Shown in pieces: positions 18,150 to 27,999 of a DNA stretch of 64,000 bases (its first letter is position 1; each line of letters opens with the position of its first letter). A model generated the notes under the pieces. It saw only the letters and a program-made list of their open reading frames with translations. It did no database searches and was not told the origin of the DNA. This DNA is from Paenibacillus gyeongsangnamensis (GTDB lineage Bacteria; Bacillota; Bacilli; Paenibacillales; NBRC-103111): NCBI RefSeq assembly GCF_027533625.1, contig NZ_JAQAGZ010000029.1, positions 1-64,000 of the forward strand, given 5' to 3'. The position numbers and the translations under genes are program-made.

Positions 18150-18761
18150 TTATCCCCCCGATCTCAAATTTATCACTGGTTCCTGGGAATATTCGAAGTA
18201 ATCAAATGAGGTTCTGCAGCCATTGCCCGCGGGGGACTGAGCTACAACGCCAACCTTGATTTCTGTTGGAGCCTCCATACGGAAATACCTTACCAGAGTC
18301 CACGATGTTCCATTTACTGAATAAAAGAAGGCGAAGCAATTCCCGAATCTGGTCACTCTCAAGTAAGGCTTCTTTTCGCTGACTTTCTCGGAGTTGCAGT
18401 CGTCCGAAGTGCCTTTGGTCACTACACTGACCATCGTCGGAATTTTATTTGGATATTCAAAGCACAGCTTTGCCCAGTTTTCTTCATCTACCATAATCAT
18501 GATACAAGCGGAATCGAAATCTTCGACCATATCAACCTTGACCCGGGCCGATACGGTAAAATCACCATTGAGCTCGGTATAAAGGTAAGGAGCCGAGTTC
18601 CTAGGACTTCCTCCCTTCGGATCGCGGAAGTAATCCGCCAAGGGTGGCGCAATTATCGTTAGCCTGCCGTCACCGTCGAATCCCCAGGATTCAGGTTGAT
18701 TCATCCACTTAAAGCCTGGTGCTAATTGCTGGCCTTGCCGGTATTGTTCAAAAAGATTCAT
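18150..18761 (-). CDS. DUF1349 (concanavalin A-like) protein
   Basis: 203 residues from the ATG at 18761 (AAGGAGG eight bases before). The pattern is that of DUF1349/YkuV-like proteins with a concanavalin-type beta-sandwich: a start rich in aromatic residues (WMNQPESWGFDGDGRLTII), TDYFRDP-like segments, ACIMIMVDEENWAKLCFEYP, then FYSVNGTSWTLVRYF and VGVVAQSPAGNG. Such domains probably bind sugars, but no enzyme activity is established for this family. It is a single-gene unit with its own terminator. Confidence 0.8.
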   Translation of the reverse strand: MNLFEQYRQGQQLAPGFKWMNQPESWGFDGDGRLTIIAPPLADYFRDPKGGSPRNSAPYLYTELNGDFTVSARVKVDMVEDFDSACIMIMVDEENWAKLCFEYPNKIPTMVSVVTKGTSDDCNSEKVSEKKPYLRVTRFGNCFAFFYSVNGTSWTLVRYFRMEAPTEIKVGVVAQSPAGNGCRTSFDYFEYSQEPVINLRSGG

Positions 18762-19347
18762 ATTAAGCCTCCTTATTTCTGAAAAGATTCCGGATCGTCT
18801 CAACCGATTGCCTGAAGCGAGGGATTTGTCCGGACGGGCTGCTCACCGTCCGTATGAACCGTTTGACCGGTATTCTCCGATATATGAATTCGGCATGAGC
18901 TGCCTCAATCCCTTGTTTCCACCAAACTGCTTTTGAAAAGGATTGAACTAAAACCGAGGCATGGATACTTCAGTGAAGGAGTTGCAATAGTCCGGCTCCT
19001 TTTTGGTTTATTCAACAAATAGGAATGCTGCCCGTTTAATAAATAGGACGCTCCCGCACCTTCGCTTGAGCTTCGTCCTCCTAATTATATTCCATTTCCA
19101 ATTATTAATTAAAGTACATACGTGGGTAGCATGTAAGGGGCTCAAACTAATCTAAGCACTAAGAAAACACTTTATTATTCAGTCTATAACTTTATTTTCT
19201 AGTCTAAAACTTTATTTACTCCAAACAGCATCTCGTTTTTTTTTGCTTTAGACCGTAACAATATTTTAATAGATTCTTGAATGCAACATTTTCAGCCCGT
19301 CTGACGTATGAGGTACTGGAAGAAAAAACTCAACGAGGTGATAGGAC
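18762..19347. other. Long intergenic region before the SLH gene
   Basis: There is no supported gene. A weak terminator-like hairpin (AAGGAG with GCTCCTTTTT, about 18974-19003) and several T-rich tracts are present. The last 100 bases must contain the SLH-gene promoter. Confidence 0.4.
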
Positions 19348-20544
19348 TTGAATTCCCCAAAAAAACTTCTCAGCTTTTCCGCTGCCGCCGTATTGTCCCT
19401 TTCATTAGCAGGTCAAAGCTTTGCCGCAACGACAGCTTTCACCGATCTGGATCAGGTTGCGGCCAAAGATAAAATTATTTCTCTGCAATCGCAGGGTTTC
19501 GTATCGGGAGTCAGCAGTGATCTGTTTCAGCCCAATGCCGCTCTAACGGCCGGACAAGGCATTCAAATGATCGTCAAGGCGCTTGGTTGGAGCATCGACA
19601 CCACCAAATTTGTAAAAGCGCCCCAGGCAACCGACTATTTTGTGAAAGCGAAAAATGACGCATGGTATTCGCAAAGCTTAATTATTGCGGCGAATAACGG
19701 CCTGAACCTTCCTGCCGATCTCGATCCGGACCAGAAATGGACGAAGGAGACCTTTACCAAAGAGTTGGTCCTTGCGTTGGAAGGACACCAAATTTTTCAC
19801 ATGATGAAGCTCCTGCCCATCAAGATCAACGACCAGGATGAAATCACCCTCGACAATCTCGGTCCGATCCAAATCGCCATTTACAAAGGGATTACATCGC
19901 TCGACTCCGACGGCAAATTCCATCCACAAACGGATATTACACGCGCGCAAGCCGCCGAAATGATTTATAACACGCTCAAGTACATCCACCCTGCTCCGAA
20001 TCAGACCCCGGCACCGAAATCAACCGACGCTGTTCCAAGGGTTGGAAGCAGCCAACCGATGAAACGAGTCGCCGGACAAACGGGTCAAGTTGACCAAACC
20101 GTTGCAAGCCTGGACGATAAGGTCGGCAAAATGACGGCCGGTTCCATCGTATACGAGAATACCCAATACGGCTTTCGGTTCACTCTGCCGGACAGTTGGG
20201 AAGGGTACACGATTGTAACGGACAAGTGGGAGGGGCTTTCGTTAGGGGATTCGCAAGGCGAGAAGGTGGTGGAAAGCGGCCCAAAGATTAGCATCCGGCA
20301 TCCCGCATGGACCTCCGAACAGCCGAGACAGGATATCCCCATTCTCGTCTTTACCGTTGCCCAATGGAATGCGCTTCAGCAGGGAAAATTCCATATCGGC
20401 GCAGCGCCCATCGGCCCAAGCGAACTGATCCACAATGCCAATTACATGTTTGCGCTTCCGGCGCGCTATAACTTTGCCTACCCTGCAGGCTACCAAGAAG
20501 TGAAGGACATATTAAAGAACAAGCCGATTCAACCGATTTCGTAA
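19348..20544 (+). CDS. Surface protein with S-layer homology domains
   Basis: 398 residues from a TTG start at 19348, with AGGTGATAGGA just upstream. A signal peptide (KKLLSFSAAAVLSLSLAGQSFA-A) is followed by SLH-like repeats at about 28-205, for example KIISLQSQGFVSGVSSDLFQPNAALTAGQG and TSLDSDGKFHPQTDITRAQAAEMIY. These bind secondary cell-wall polymer in Paenibacillus-like bacteria. The C-terminal half (about 255-398) has YGFRFTLPDSWEGYTIV, a domain seen in secreted proteins of unknown role. A terminator follows at 20566-20594. Confidence 0.8.
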   Translation: MNSPKKLLSFSAAAVLSLSLAGQSFAATTAFTDLDQVAAKDKIISLQSQGFVSGVSSDLFQPNAALTAGQGIQMIVKALGWSIDTTKFVKAPQATDYFVKAKNDAWYSQSLIIAANNGLNLPADLDPDQKWTKETFTKELVLALEGHQIFHMMKLLPIKINDQDEITLDNLGPIQIAIYKGITSLDSDGKFHPQTDITRAQAAEMIYNTLKYIHPAPNQTPAPKSTDAVPRVGSSQPMKRVAGQTGQVDQTVASLDDKVGKMTAGSIVYENTQYGFRFTLPDSWEGYTIVTDKWEGLSLGDSQGEKVVESGPKISIRHPAWTSEQPRQDIPILVFTVAQWNALQQGKFHIGAAPIGPSELIHNANYMFALPARYNFAYPAGYQEVKDILKNKPIQPIS

Positions 20545-20565
20545 TCAAAATCTTTTTCTTCGAGG

Positions 20566-20594
20566 AGGCGCGAATCATTCGCGCCTGCTTTTTT
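20566..20594 (+). terminator. Terminator of the SLH gene
   Basis: GGCGCGAA (20567-20574) pairs with TTCGCGCC (20578-20585), followed by TGCTTTTTT. Confidence 0.85.
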
Positions 20595-20735
20595 ATGACC
20601 ATCGAATGCTCTCTGCCTCCAAAGAATATGGCAATTTCCCTGGTGGTGCTGGCGAACTCATTGTTGGCTGAGACCGCCCGATCGATCCCGCGATGTTTGT
20701 GTTGAGCTATAGTAATCCGTTAGCCCAATCTTTTT

Positions 20736-21092
20736 TCAAAGTTTTAGATCATTTTTAGCTAAATCCAAAGCAACTGCTATTTTAATCTGACTCGTCTGAC
20801 TAAGTCCCTTAGTCAAATTCTCTATTGGATATACATCTATTATTGGAGCTACTTCATCATCGAAGCGATCCAATTCAATCATAATAACTGAATGTGTGTC
20901 CACAAGAAAAGTGATAATATCTTCCCCCTGCTCCTGTGTCCAGTATAAGATGTATGCTGTTTTCATTGTGGGAAAAGTCTGACTTATTATGTTTAAAAAT
21001 CTTCGCATGGATGTATCATTGAAAAGACGAATTCTAGAGGCTTGTAATTCTTTTCTGGATGCTTGTTCTGTCATGGTCCCTCTAAGTTTCAT
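20736..21092 (-). CDS. Conserved-looking hypothetical protein (118 aa)
   Basis: I do not recognise this protein. The sequence is mixed charged and hydrophobic, with no signal peptide or membrane span: a basic N-terminal helix (TEQASRKELQASRIRLFND), a central strand-like part (TAYILYWTQEQGEDIITFLVD) and an acidic middle (IELDRFDDEVAPIID). GAAGGGCAAG precedes the ATG. Codon use looks ordinary. It stands alone between two intergenic regions, so context gives no role. Confidence 0.5.
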   Translation of the reverse strand: MKLRGTMTEQASRKELQASRIRLFNDTSMRRFLNIISQTFPTMKTAYILYWTQEQGEDIITFLVDTHSVIMIELDRFDDEVAPIIDVYPIENLTKGLSQTSQIKIAVALDLAKNDLKL

Positions 21093-21526
21093 GACTTGCC
21101 CTTCTTTCCTTAATGAATGCCGACGATTATTTGTACATTACTCATTCATGAGAATTCCATATTATCCTACCATTTAGCTTAACGAGGCCGCCCGATCGAT
21201 GGATCGATCCCGCGGCGGCTTGATGATATTAGTCAAAATCATACCTTCGAAACATTAATTTGTAACCAATTATTCTTGATCCTTGTTCTCACAACAAAAG
21301 GGTCAAGTTCTTGTCGTCCGACACGACTCCACCAATACTATAAAATTTTATTTTATAGTTCAGTAACACTTAAATACGAACTTCTATAATATTCGCTCAT
21401 ACTAAACACCTGATAGTTCGTATTTACATGTTACACGTACTTCATTTAGTTCGTAGTCAATGTTACAATTTACATTTGGGCCGTTCTAATGATTAGAGCG
21501 GCCAGAACAAATAAAAGGATTGAATT
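21093..21526. other. Intergenic region with several inverted repeats
   Basis: ACTATAAAAT and ATTTTATAGT (around 21338-21360) form a perfect 10-bp stem with a 3-base loop. AATACGAACT and AGTTCGTATT (around 21374-21436) are an exact pair about 33 bases apart. GGCCG-TCTAA and TTAGA-CGGCC (around 21479-21501) resemble a terminator but lack a T run. No gene is supported. Confidence 0.6.
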
Positions 21527-22282
21527 CTATTGTGCGGTCAATATAATCGGGCCATCCGCAGTAATGGCGACCGTATGCTCGTACTGTGCGGAAAGCGAGC
21601 CGTCAGCGGTTCTGGCGGTCCATCCGTCGGCATCAATCGTCATTAACGCTTTTCCGGCATTTAGCATCGGCTCGATCGTAAAAACCATCCCTTCCTTCAA
21701 GCGGAACCCTTTGCCCGGATTCCCGACGTGGGTATAACTAGGTTCCTCGTGCATCTCCCTTCCTACGCCATGACCGAGCAGATCGCGCACCACCGAGAAT
21801 CCGTTTCGCTCGGCATGGGTTTGAACCGCGTGCATCACATCGCCGATCCGGTTTCCGACGACAGCTTTTTCGACACCAAGATATAAGCATTCCTTCGTTA
21901 CCCGCATCAGATTACGGGCTTCTTCCGACACCTCGCCGACCGCATAACACCAAGCTGAATCGCCGATCCAGCCATCCGCATCCGCGACGATGTCGATTTT
22001 GACGATGTCGCCTTCCTTGAGCGGCTTCCGAGTCGGAAAACCATGCGCAATGACGTCGTTGACAGACGCACATGTCGCAAACGGATAGCCGTTGTAGCCT
22101 ATCGTATAAGCCTTGGCGTCATTCTCCTTCAGGAACCGCACCGCGAACGACTCGATATCGAGCGTCGTGACACCCGGCCGGATCATACCTGCGATTGCTT
22201 GATGAAAAGCAGCGACAATTCGGCCGGCTTTTCTCATTTCTTCAATTTCTGCTCTCGATTTCAGGATGACCATTCCATTCAT
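21527..22282 (-). CDS. map: Methionine aminopeptidase, type I
   Basis: 251 residues, the normal length for bacterial type I enzymes. The five metal ligands are in place: Asp in KIDIVADADG, Asp in WIGDSAW, His in LLGHGVGREMHEEP, Glu in FTIEPML and Glu in YEHTVAI. It removes the initiator Met from nascent proteins. It is probably not the main housekeeping copy, which in Bacillota normally lies with the ribosomal-protein genes. Its start overlaps the stop of a TetR-type regulator (ATGA), so the two form one operon. Confidence 0.92.
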   Translation of the reverse strand: MNGMVILKSRAEIEEMRKAGRIVAAFHQAIAGMIRPGVTTLDIESFAVRFLKENDAKAYTIGYNGYPFATCASVNDVIAHGFPTRKPLKEGDIVKIDIVADADGWIGDSAWCYAVGEVSEEARNLMRVTKECLYLGVEKAVVGNRIGDVMHAVQTHAERNGFSVVRDLLGHGVGREMHEEPSYTHVGNPGKGFRLKEGMVFTIEPMLNAGKALMTIDADGWTARTADGSLSAQYEHTVAITADGPIILTAQ

Positions 22283-22881
22283 CTCTCCTTTGACTGTATG
22301 CCTGAAAAAATCATATCGACGATCCCTTCCACATCCATCTCGTTCCGCATATTGTGGTGGATGTTCAATGCTGTGCAGCCAACAAGCGAGCCAAATATCA
22401 GATTAGCTGTTTTCTCCGGTGATTTGAAACCGATTCCTTCACGAATCATTTCCACAAACGGCAAATAGATCCGTTCCTGAAAATCGGCAAACAGCTTGAT
22501 GAACCGGTTTCCCGGGAAGTGATGAAAATTATCCGCAACCGTTTTAAGCAAAATAAATACGGAAGGATCCTGGATGCACTTCCGCAGGAGCAGCCTGGAG
22601 AACGACTCAGCTTTAAGCAAACTGCCGCCGTCCCCCGTCAAAGCGGGCAGTACTGCCGACTCCGTTCGATTCAGGGCATCCCACAGTAAATCTTCCAAAA
22701 GCATGTGCTTATTTTTGTAGTAATGATACACGGTTCCGTAGCCGAGCTCTGCCTTGACCGCAACATCGCGTATTTCCAATTGAATGCCCTTCTCCAAATA
22801 TACTTCCGCAGCCGCTTGCATAATTTGGTTCATCCGCATCTCCCGGATCGCGTCATTCTGTTCTTTGGTACGTGGTGACAT
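22279..22881 (-). CDS. TetR/AcrR-family regulator
   Basis: 200 residues. The N-terminal helix-turn-helix is typical (IMQAAAEVYLEKGI, IRDVAVKAELGYGTVYHYYKNKHMLLEDLL), and the C-terminal part is an all-helical ligand-binding domain. It overlaps the methionine aminopeptidase gene by four bases and probably controls this two-gene unit. The ligand cannot be inferred. A 16-bp palindrome GGATAAAGCTTTATCC at about 22978-22993, upstream of the gene, is a possible operator. Confidence 0.85.
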   Translation of the reverse strand: MSPRTKEQNDAIREMRMNQIMQAAAEVYLEKGIQLEIRDVAVKAELGYGTVYHYYKNKHMLLEDLLWDALNRTESAVLPALTGDGGSLLKAESFSRLLLRKCIQDPSVFILLKTVADNFHHFPGNRFIKLFADFQERIYLPFVEMIREGIGFKSPEKTANLIFGSLVGCTALNIHHNMRNEMDVEGIVDMIFSGIQSKER

Positions 22882-23128
22882 GGCTCCTCCTTTTTTAGAC
22901 CTGCAGTAATGTCAATGTAAAATTAATATAGTTCATTTGGAAGTAAGGATCAAGTACTTCGATTCGCCTTTTTTTTCGGATAAAGCTTTATCCAGCAAAG
23001 GAAAAGAGTCGGGAAAAATGGCGTTTATCGTCGTCGTCGAAGCTGCTGGTGGGTACTATCCTCTTTCTTGAGTTTTCTGTGATATCTTTTTTGTGTCCGG
23101 TTTCCAGGTAATACCTTATGAAAAACAA

Positions 23129-23160
23129 AAAACACCCATTCTACCCAGGAATGAGTGTTT
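23129..23160 (-). terminator. Terminator of the NCS2-lux-SDR operon
   Basis: AAACAC-CATTC pairs with GAATG-GTGTTT. On the minus strand it is followed by TTTTGTTTTT. It lies just past the SDR gene. Confidence 0.8.
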
Positions 23161-23191
23161 GATCTCTGAAGCCTTTGTCGGGCGTTTGAGC

Positions 23192-23959
23192 CTATACCAT
23201 GACCAATCCGCCATCCACCCGCAGACACTGGCCCGTGACAAAGCCCGCCAGGTCCGAAGCGAAAAATAATACGGCTCCCGTAATATCCTTAGGCGAAGCA
23301 AGCCGCCCCATGGGCGTAAGTCGGGTCAGGATGTCCCGGACATCCTCCTTCGTATCGCGGCTGGAATCCGTCGGATAGGTCAGCCCCGGGGAGACGCAGT
23401 TTACTGTAATACCAAAAGCGCCCAGCTCCGCGGCCAGGTTTCGGCTGAAGCCCAAAAGCGCTGTTTTCGCTGTTGTATAGTCATGATAGGGCACTACAGG
23501 AAAATCGGTCAAATTGGACACCATGTTAATGATCCGTCCCTCATGCTGTGCCTTCATGTAAGGCATGGCCGCCTTGCAGACATGAAATGCGCCGCCCAGG
23601 CTCCCCTCAAGCTGGGTCTGGTAATCCTTCCACTGCAAGTCCCAGGCGGGTTTGCGGGTTTTGGGATTGAACGTGTAGTGGCTAAGTGCATTATTGACCA
23701 CGACATCAATCGTACCAAAGTTATCTATAATCTCTGCCATCATCCGCTCCACCGACGCTAGGTCCGTCACATCCGCCTGCAGGGCCGCGGCTTCTCCGCC
23801 GGTCAAACGAATCGTGTTCACCACTTCATCGGCCGCTTGCCGATTTCGGAGATAATTCACGATGACGATACCGCCCAGGGCACCAAACGCTTCCGCTATT
23901 TTCGCACCGATTCCGCGGCTCGCCCCGGTCACCAAAATTACTTTCCCTTTAAAGTCCAT
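23192..23959 (-). CDS. Short-chain dehydrogenase/reductase (FabG-like)
   Basis: 255 residues from the ATG at 23959 (GGAG upstream). The SDR signature is complete: cofactor motif TGASRGIG at 10-17, VNNALSH, catalytic Ser in MVSNLTDF, Tyr and Lys in YHDYTTAK, and the PG segment VSPGLTYPTD. It is last in the TPP-riboswitch operon, 16 bases after the LuxC-like gene. Here it could reduce the aldehyde made by the LuxC-like enzyme to an alcohol. That role is my inference; the family itself acts on many ketones and aldehydes. Confidence 0.88.
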   Translation of the reverse strand: MDFKGKVILVTGASRGIGAKIAEAFGALGGIVIVNYLRNRQAADEVVNTIRLTGGEAAALQADVTDLASVERMMAEIIDNFGTIDVVVNNALSHYTFNPKTRKPAWDLQWKDYQTQLEGSLGGAFHVCKAAMPYMKAQHEGRIINMVSNLTDFPVVPYHDYTTAKTALLGFSRNLAAELGAFGITVNCVSPGLTYPTDSSRDTKEDVRDILTRLTPMGRLASPKDITGAVLFFASDLAGFVTGQCLRVDGGLVMV

Positions 23960-23975
23960 TCGTACCTGACTCCTT

Positions 23976-25448
23976 TCATTCCACATCCGGGTCGAATTGC
24001 TCAGCGGCCTGCTCAACACTTGCTTCAATATCCACCCAGCGGACGAAATCCAGCAGGTTAAACCGTCCGTCATGGTGCCACCCCGCCGGTGTCCGCGGCA
24101 TGCGCCCGACGGCGCAAATGCGGGTTACCCCAAGCCTGCCAAGCTCATCGGAGAGCGTCAGCAACCGCTCCGGCCCCACCGCGACGGCAGCGGTTTGCAG
24201 GTAGTCGCTGAAAGGAGAAATAGATGCTGCTCCCTCTTCTAGCGTATCACAACGGAATACGTGAACCGTCCGATTTAAAGGCGACGGCTCAAAGCCTGTT
24301 TTATCATGATAAATGACTGTCCAATCAGTTCCCTGTTTGCTGGTATATACAGCCACCTCGTCACTGCCGAGGGATTGCATTTCATACCGGCTTCGAACAG
24401 CCTGAATGGCCATCGATTCTTCATCCGATAACGCCGCCCTGGGCTTCTTCTCCTGGTAATTTTGCATCTCCGCGGCAAGCAGCTGGCCGAATTGTCTTGG
24501 GGTCACCGCACCGGCCTCTTCAACCAAAATGCTATGCGGCGAGAGGCAGCCCTGCTGATCATAAACCGAGGCGTCCTCTGCCACGCGGCGGGCGGTCTCC
24601 CGGTACCGGTCGGCCGTCAGCGCTTCCCTGCCGATCATTGCAAAGCTGACCTTATGGCCGTAGGTGACGAATCGCTTGGCGCCGCTAACCCGTTGGCGCA
24701 GCTGCCGGACCGGTTCTTCGCCGCCGTAGATGACAATCCCGTCAGCCGCTTCCATAACTGTGTCCTCGATCTCAATGGTGCCGCCCTTCCACGGAACAAT
24801 CGCCATGCAATCGGCCAGCTCCGGGTCTACTTCTGCTAAAGATTCCGCGAACAAAACGGGCATCAACGGCTCGGAGGAGGACGTTTTGCCCAGGTTGGCG
24901 GCTTTAAGCAAGAAGCCAGAGACAAGGCTCCAAACGGGAAGTCCGGGTACATTGCCGGAAAAAACATGAAACAGGAGCTCGGGGCCGTAGGCGCGGCTCA
25001 GACCTCCGTTTTTTCTTGGGCGGAACTCATCGAGCACCGCCGGATTATCAAACTCCTCATCGAGAAAACGAAGCAGCTCCTTTTTGCGAAAGGTCCGCAT
25101 AAGCCGCTTCAGCTCCAGCCGGATCATTTCACGGTCATACCCGGTAATGACCGGCAGCCAGGCTTCAGCCAGACGCCGAAGCTCATAATCGGGATCCAGC
25201 CATTTTTGTACGGCTTGATCGAGCTTAGCCACAATTTGCCCGGTAGACAATCGGAAGAGATACTGCTTGCGGCGTTCCCGAAGCGTATGCGCGATCTCAT
25301 TCATCAGCTTGGGTGTCAAGACCGGCAGCTGCAAAACGAGCTCGCATTCCGCGCCTTGAAATCGCCGCTCCGTAAATAACTCCGGCTGAATGCCGCCCGG
25401 AAGTTTATAAGCAGGCCGGATGAGCTGTTCACCTTGGACATCCTTCAT
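23976..25448 (-). CDS. LuxC-like acyl reductase
   Basis: 490 residues matching the LuxC family, which takes an acyl group from an acyl-enzyme or acyl-CoA and reduces it with NADPH to the aldehyde. The conserved front AYGPELLFHVFSGNVPGLPVW and the catalytic Cys segment ASVYDQQGCLSPHS (about residue 300) are both present. Its ATG overlaps the stop of the LuxE-like gene (ATGA), so the two are translationally coupled, as expected for subunits of one fatty-acid-reductase-like complex. No luciferase genes (luxAB) are nearby, so light production is not the function. Confidence 0.85.
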   Translation of the reverse strand: MKDVQGEQLIRPAYKLPGGIQPELFTERRFQGAECELVLQLPVLTPKLMNEIAHTLRERRKQYLFRLSTGQIVAKLDQAVQKWLDPDYELRRLAEAWLPVITGYDREMIRLELKRLMRTFRKKELLRFLDEEFDNPAVLDEFRPRKNGGLSRAYGPELLFHVFSGNVPGLPVWSLVSGFLLKAANLGKTSSSEPLMPVLFAESLAEVDPELADCMAIVPWKGGTIEIEDTVMEAADGIVIYGGEEPVRQLRQRVSGAKRFVTYGHKVSFAMIGREALTADRYRETARRVAEDASVYDQQGCLSPHSILVEEAGAVTPRQFGQLLAAEMQNYQEKKPRAALSDEESMAIQAVRSRYEMQSLGSDEVAVYTSKQGTDWTVIYHDKTGFEPSPLNRTVHVFRCDTLEEGAASISPFSDYLQTAAVAVGPERLLTLSDELGRLGVTRICAVGRMPRTPAGWHHDGRFNLLDFVRWVDIEASVEQAAEQFDPDVE

Positions 25449-26584
25449 GTTTGATCCTGCTTTCGTGCTACGCTGAGCAGCTGGTCCACCGCAATCGAAC
25501 AGCCGCGGGCCTCCGATCCTTTCAATCGTCCAAGAAGATCCAGGCCTTTTTCCGTTTTACGACCCATGTCCTCGGTTAAAATGGCCAGTGCAGAGTTCCA
25601 ATTCGCCAAATCGATATGCGCCAGCACGCCTGTTTCACCGTCGGGCAGAGGCTGCAGCGTATCGGGATCCAACACAAGCGTACGCACCCAAGCCGGACCT
25701 TTTTTAAGACGGTTCAGTACACCCGATCCATGTTTGCTTCGGATGGTTTGATCATAGAATTGAGAGCACAGCTCCGTCATCCCGTACATATTGATACAAT
25801 CATCACGTTCTACGCCGAAATCACTGGAAAAACGGGCATACAGTTCATCGGCTGTAATTTCCCGGGCTTGTCCCTTCAAGCCGCCGGTATCAAAAACACG
25901 GCTTCCCTCCGGTAAACGGAAGCGCAGCCCCCGTTCCTCCATGGCGTCGAGCAGATGCACATAAGCAAACGTTGCACCAAGCAGAAGTAACGGTTCCCCC
26001 TGTTTTTCACTCTCCTGAAGCGCCTGGAATACCGCATCCATGTCAAGCCCTTTCGCCTCCGAGAAGAAAAACCGGCTATTCGGCGTACCAAAGCGCTCCA
26101 CCGCCTTCGTTAAATAACGGGACAGTGACGAGTTCCGGTTCACATCCTCCGCCGGGGAAAGCAGAAACATCGTCATGCGGTCCCGGTCCGGCAAGACGAA
26201 ATGCTTAAACGGCCCGGCCATCGATTCGTCCCAAACCCGGAAGGTCGGGTGGTACTGCTTGCCCTTTTTATCGGCATTCGTCGTCCCGCTGGTCATGAAC
26301 ACCGCTTCTGCCTCCTCCGGCGGCTCGCAGGACAAAGTCAATTCCTTGAACGCTTGGATCGGAATCGGCGGAAGTTCGCGCCAGTCCTTTACCGTGAACG
26401 GCGTTTTGCGCCGGGCCTGGGCATATTTTTTATAGGCGGGATTGAAGGTGAACTGGAACTTAAACAGCTGCAAGGCAAGCTCTTGAAAGGCTTTATTGGT
26501 TTCCGTTTCAGTCAGATCACAATCCGAGTACTTTTCGATATAGGCTATTAAGCTTTTGATCATTTCAACCGATTCTTTACGCAA
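25445..26584 (-). CDS. LuxE-like acyl-protein synthetase (ligase)
   Basis: 379 residues of the LuxE/acyl-protein synthetase family, a branch of the adenylating enzymes. It activates a carboxylic acid with ATP and hands the acyl group to LuxC. Visible motifs are AVFMTSGTTNADKKGKQYHP (the Ser/Thr/Gly-rich AMP loop, about residue 90) and INMYGMTELCSQFYD (about residue 240). The TTG at 26584 is taken as start because GAGGGTAA, overlapping the permease stop, lies upstream. It sits six bases after the NCS2 permease gene, in the same TPP-controlled transcript. Confidence 0.82.
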   Translation of the reverse strand: MRKESVEMIKSLIAYIEKYSDCDLTETETNKAFQELALQLFKFQFTFNPAYKKYAQARRKTPFTVKDWRELPPIPIQAFKELTLSCEPPEEAEAVFMTSGTTNADKKGKQYHPTFRVWDESMAGPFKHFVLPDRDRMTMFLLSPAEDVNRNSSLSRYLTKAVERFGTPNSRFFFSEAKGLDMDAVFQALQESEKQGEPLLLLGATFAYVHLLDAMEERGLRFRLPEGSRVFDTGGLKGQAREITADELYARFSSDFGVERDDCINMYGMTELCSQFYDQTIRSKHGSGVLNRLKKGPAWVRTLVLDPDTLQPLPDGETGVLAHIDLANWNSALAILTEDMGRKTEKGLDLLGRLKGSEARGCSIAVDQLLSVARKQDQT

Positions 26585-26589
26585 CGGGC

Positions 26590-27927
26590 TTACCCTCTTT
26601 CATTAGTGCCGGTAGGCCGTTTTCCAAACCACCCGGGAATATTGACTAGTATAAGCTGTAAACCGATGGCCGATAAAGTTCCTACCAAAATCGCATTCGA
26701 CAGGAAGTCGCCGGCAAAACCGGACAAACCTTTAAAGTATGACGGCAGCGACGTGGCCAGCAAAATGCATAGGCCTGCGATCATCAGATTGGCATCGGTC
26801 TTGTCCATCCTGACCAGCAGTCCGATCCCCGAAAAAATCAGGGAAGCGGCAGCTGGAAGGAAGATCCCGCCGACAACCGCATCCGGCGTAACCGCAAGCA
26901 GAGCGCCGGCCTTAGGAACAAAGCCGAGCACAAGGAAAATGATACCCGCCACGATAACGCTGTGTCTTGAGCCCACGCCGGTCAAACGGAGCAGCCCAAC
27001 ATTTTGCGCATAGGCCGTAGTCGGAAATCCGCCGATCAAGGTGGAAAGGATGGAGCCCGCCGATTCCCCGGCAAAGCCGTTGCGGATCCTTTTGCGGTCG
27101 AGTGTGATGTTCAGTGCTTCAGCCGCAGCGTGATAAACGCCCATCGCTTCAATCACCGCCACCACGTAGGCGAAAAAGAACGTGGCAAACGCGGACCAAC
27201 GAAATTCAAGCGGACCATATGGCAGCAGCTGCGGCAGACCGAACCATGCTTTGGAGGCAACCAGTGAAAATTGCGCTTTGCCTAAAGCTACAGCAATCAA
27301 ATCGCCAATCGCCAAAGCGATTAAAAAGGCGTAGGAACGGTACACACCTCTGCCGAATGTAGTAAGCAGCACAACAACCAATGCCGTCGGAATCGACATC
27401 AGAAGCACCGGCTTGCTGAGGAAGGTATCCATGCCCTGGGTGCCTCCCAAGAACTCGAAAAGTGTAAAACTGGACAAAGAAACACCTACGATCAAGATCA
27501 CGCATCCGGTCACCACTGGAGTAAATACGGATTTCAATCGTCCGAGAACACCCGTAATCGCGAGTATAAAAACGATCAACCCGCTAAGAATAATGCCGCC
27601 ACCCGCTGCGGCCAGCGTTTTGGATTTTCCTGCTGAGATCATCAGCGCGTCAAAAGCCGCTGACGGCCCCTGTACGATCGGCAGACGCACTAAACGTGTA
27701 GCCTGTGTGAGCGTGACAAGGCCAGCCGCAATAAAGATCGCGTTCACCATGTTGGCAGCCAGCGTTAGCGGAAGGCCAATCATCGCCGCGACAAACACGG
27801 GATCCAGCCAAACGTTAGATACGAAAACATGCTGCAATCCGTACATAAAAGATCGTACGGGCGGCAGCTTATCCTCCAGCCGTACAGTTAACCGGCTTTC
27901 CGCCGATTCATTGTTTACGTTTTCCAT
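26590..27927 (-). CDS. NCS2-family nucleobase-type permease
   Basis: 445 residues with about 12-14 membrane spans. The family marks are QGPSAAFDALMISAG near residue 88 and GGFPTTAYAQNVGLLRLTGVG near residue 300, where the Gln-Asn pair helps bind the substrate. NCS2 carriers import purines, pyrimidines, ascorbate or similar rings by ion symport. It is the first gene of the operon and is separated from its promoter by a TPP riboswitch and a terminator, so the cargo may be a thiamin-related pyrimidine. That cargo is inferred from the regulation only. Confidence 0.88.
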   Translation of the reverse strand: MENVNNESAESRLTVRLEDKLPPVRSFMYGLQHVFVSNVWLDPVFVAAMIGLPLTLAANMVNAIFIAAGLVTLTQATRLVRLPIVQGPSAAFDALMISAGKSKTLAAAGGGIILSGLIVFILAITGVLGRLKSVFTPVVTGCVILIVGVSLSSFTLFEFLGGTQGMDTFLSKPVLLMSIPTALVVVLLTTFGRGVYRSYAFLIALAIGDLIAVALGKAQFSLVASKAWFGLPQLLPYGPLEFRWSAFATFFFAYVVAVIEAMGVYHAAAEALNITLDRKRIRNGFAGESAGSILSTLIGGFPTTAYAQNVGLLRLTGVGSRHSVIVAGIIFLVLGFVPKAGALLAVTPDAVVGGIFLPAAASLIFSGIGLLVRMDKTDANLMIAGLCILLATSLPSYFKGLSGFAGDFLSNAILVGTLSAIGLQLILVNIPGWFGKRPTGTNERG

Positions 27928-27999
27928 GATATTGAGCTCCCTTCGTTATCATTCTTTCCAACCTTCTCTCCTGCCAGGGGGAACTCCCTTCACCCATGC

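Noticed and set aside
20671..21220. Two copies of a CCGCCCGATCGAT-CGATCCCGCG motif flanking the hypothetical gene at 20736
   Set aside because: Short GC-rich direct repeats with no terminal structure or target duplication. Not enough to call a mobile element.
23976..26584. LuxC/LuxE genes as part of a bioluminescence operon
   Set aside because: No luxAB luciferase genes are present. The operon is under a TPP riboswitch with a permease and an SDR.
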